NCBI GenBank assembly: GCA_945872355.1
Contig: CAMBZU010000037.1
Location: 1-33,932 of the forward strand
Direction of reading: 5' to 3'
DNA: 33,932 nucleotides
DNA from: Chitinophaga pinensis
Lineage (GTDB): Bacteria > Bacteroidota > Bacteroidia > UBA4408
Shown here: piece after piece, positions 33,284 to 33,932 of the stretch
Layout: every line of letters starts with the position of its first letter
Numbering within the stretch: position 1 is the stretch's first letter
Translations under genes and position numbers: made by a program
Notes under the pieces: model-generated
Databases searched by the model: none
Told to the model about the DNA's origin: nothing
The model's input: only the letters and a program-made list of their open reading frames with translations

Positions 33284-33932
33284 ATGGCTATCGATAATCA
33301 ACAAGAAATTATTAATCGATTAAACACAAAGTTTGAAGCAATTGGGCAGCAAACAAATGTGCATTTAGAAGGTTTAGTTTGGGCAAATCCTATTACTTAT
33401 TGGGATTATATTTTACCAGATGCGCTGCTTAGTTTGCAAATACAAAGAACAACGCAGCCTGATGAAATGGTTTTTATCATGTATCATCAAATAAATGAAT
33501 TGTTGTTTAAAATGATTTTGTGGGAAATAAATCAGGTAAGCGATACTGAAAATTTAGAAGCTAGCTTCTTTACCGAAAAATTAAGAAGAATAAGTCGTTA
33601 TTTTGATATGTTATCTTCTTCTTTTAGCATTATGGGCGATGGCATGGAAAGAGCGCAATACATGAAATTTAGAAATACTTTAACACCTGCAAGTGGCTTT
33701 CAAAGTGCTCAATACCGCCTCATAGAATTTTCATCAACTGAGCTTATCAATTTAATTGATTATAGATTTAGAGCAACCATTGACCGTAATACTCCTTTTG
33801 AACATGCTTACAATCATTTGTATTGGCAAGCAGCAGGAAAGGATCATGCAACTGGCAAAAAAAATACGCTTATCACCTTGTTTGAAAAGCGTTACAAGGG
33901 CTATTTTTTATCAATGATGGAAAAGTACAATA
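33284..33932 (+). CDS. kynA: Tryptophan 2,3-dioxygenase, 3' truncated
   Basis: The first 216 residues lie in the window; the frame is open to the edge. Family blocks are plain: YWDYILPDALLSLQIQRT (39-56), DEMVFIMYHQINELLFKMIL (60-79, with the active-site His68 of the YHQ motif), and TPASGFQSAQYRLIEFSS, whose Arg binds the substrate carboxylate in characterised enzymes. The haem-ligand His should lie beyond the window. The enzyme opens the indole ring of tryptophan to N-formylkynurenine, the first step of the kynurenine pathway. Start ATG 33284 is the first in frame after stops and fits the family N-terminus. It is 100 bases after the dehydrogenase gene; a weak hairpin at 33213-33229 lies between. 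Confidence 0.93.
   Translation, partial: MAIDNQQEIINRLNTKFEAIGQQTNVHLEGLVWANPITYWDYILPDALLSLQIQRTTQPDEMVFIMYHQINELLFKMILWEINQVSDTENLEASFFTEKLRRISRYFDMLSSSFSIMGDGMERAQYMKFRNTLTPASGFQSAQYRLIEFSSTELINLIDYRFRATIDRNTPFEHAYNHLYWQAAGKDHATGKKNTLITLFEKRYKGYFLSMMEKYN

Noticed and set aside
33284..33932. Functional link between tryptophan 2,3-dioxygenase and the MbnP/MbnH-like pair because both concern kynurenine
   Set aside because: The dioxygenase acts on free tryptophan in the cytosol and lies 25 kb away; the putative MbnP change is on a protein residue outside the cytoplasm.

Overview
The window is about 34 kb of a low-GC chromosome from a member of the Bacteroidota; I cannot fix the order from the sequence alone. 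Pointers are a giant secreted protein with a C-terminal sorting domain of the type IX secretion (T9SS) kind, the Bacteroidota-type GlmU-like protein, a DUF6089-type outer-membrane barrel, a Wolinella-type succinate dehydrogenase/fumarate reductase, and promoters of the TTTG-N19-TAnnTTTG class with mostly weak Shine-Dalgarno sites. I see no rRNA, tRNA, CRISPR array, transposase or phage gene, and gene order reads as ordinary chromosome.

Layout. 1-459: 3' part of a rhodanese-thioredoxin fusion. 553-2256: bifunctional phosphoglucose/phosphomannose isomerase and lipB. 2374-3168: thyA on the minus strand. 3468-6011: two minus-strand envelope genes, a small secreted carboxypeptidase-regulatory-like protein and a lipoprotein with an OmpA-like region plus TPRs. 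6126-7961: a two-gene minus-strand operon resembling MbnP (copper-binding lipoprotein) and MbnH (di-haem oxidase). 8215-9093: NAD kinase. 9342-12791: three-subunit succinate:quinone oxidoreductase operon with a clear promoter and a perfect intrinsic terminator. 12875-13942: PaaE-like flavin/[2Fe-2S] reductase. 14122-14232: degenerate short tandem repeat. 14253-15818: GlmU-like protein and zinc-free ribosomal protein L31 (minus). 15819-16318: about 500 bases without a gene, holding nested inverted repeats. 16319-17194: bestrophin-like channel, possibly leaderless. 17231-20966: a four-gene minus-strand envelope cluster (small membrane protein, PstS-like lipoprotein, TPR protein, DUF6089-like barrel). 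21100-29173: a 127-residue secreted protein translationally coupled to a 2565-residue modular T9SS cargo. 29484-31454: GT-C glycosyltransferase. 31451-31852: Hsp15-like S4 protein. 31984-33183: saccharopine-dehydrogenase-like enzyme. 33284-33932: tryptophan 2,3-dioxygenase, cut by the window end.

Much of the content is core metabolism (sugar phosphates, lipoate, dTMP, NADP, respiration, translation), interleaved with envelope modules typical of the phylum. The parts most worth a second look are the MbnP/MbnH-like pair (a possible tryptophan-to-kynurenine copper site without any methanobactin gene in view), the SD-coupled small protein/giant adhesin operon, the PstS-like/TPR module standing without ExbB/ExbD, and the nested inverted repeats before the bestrophin gene.
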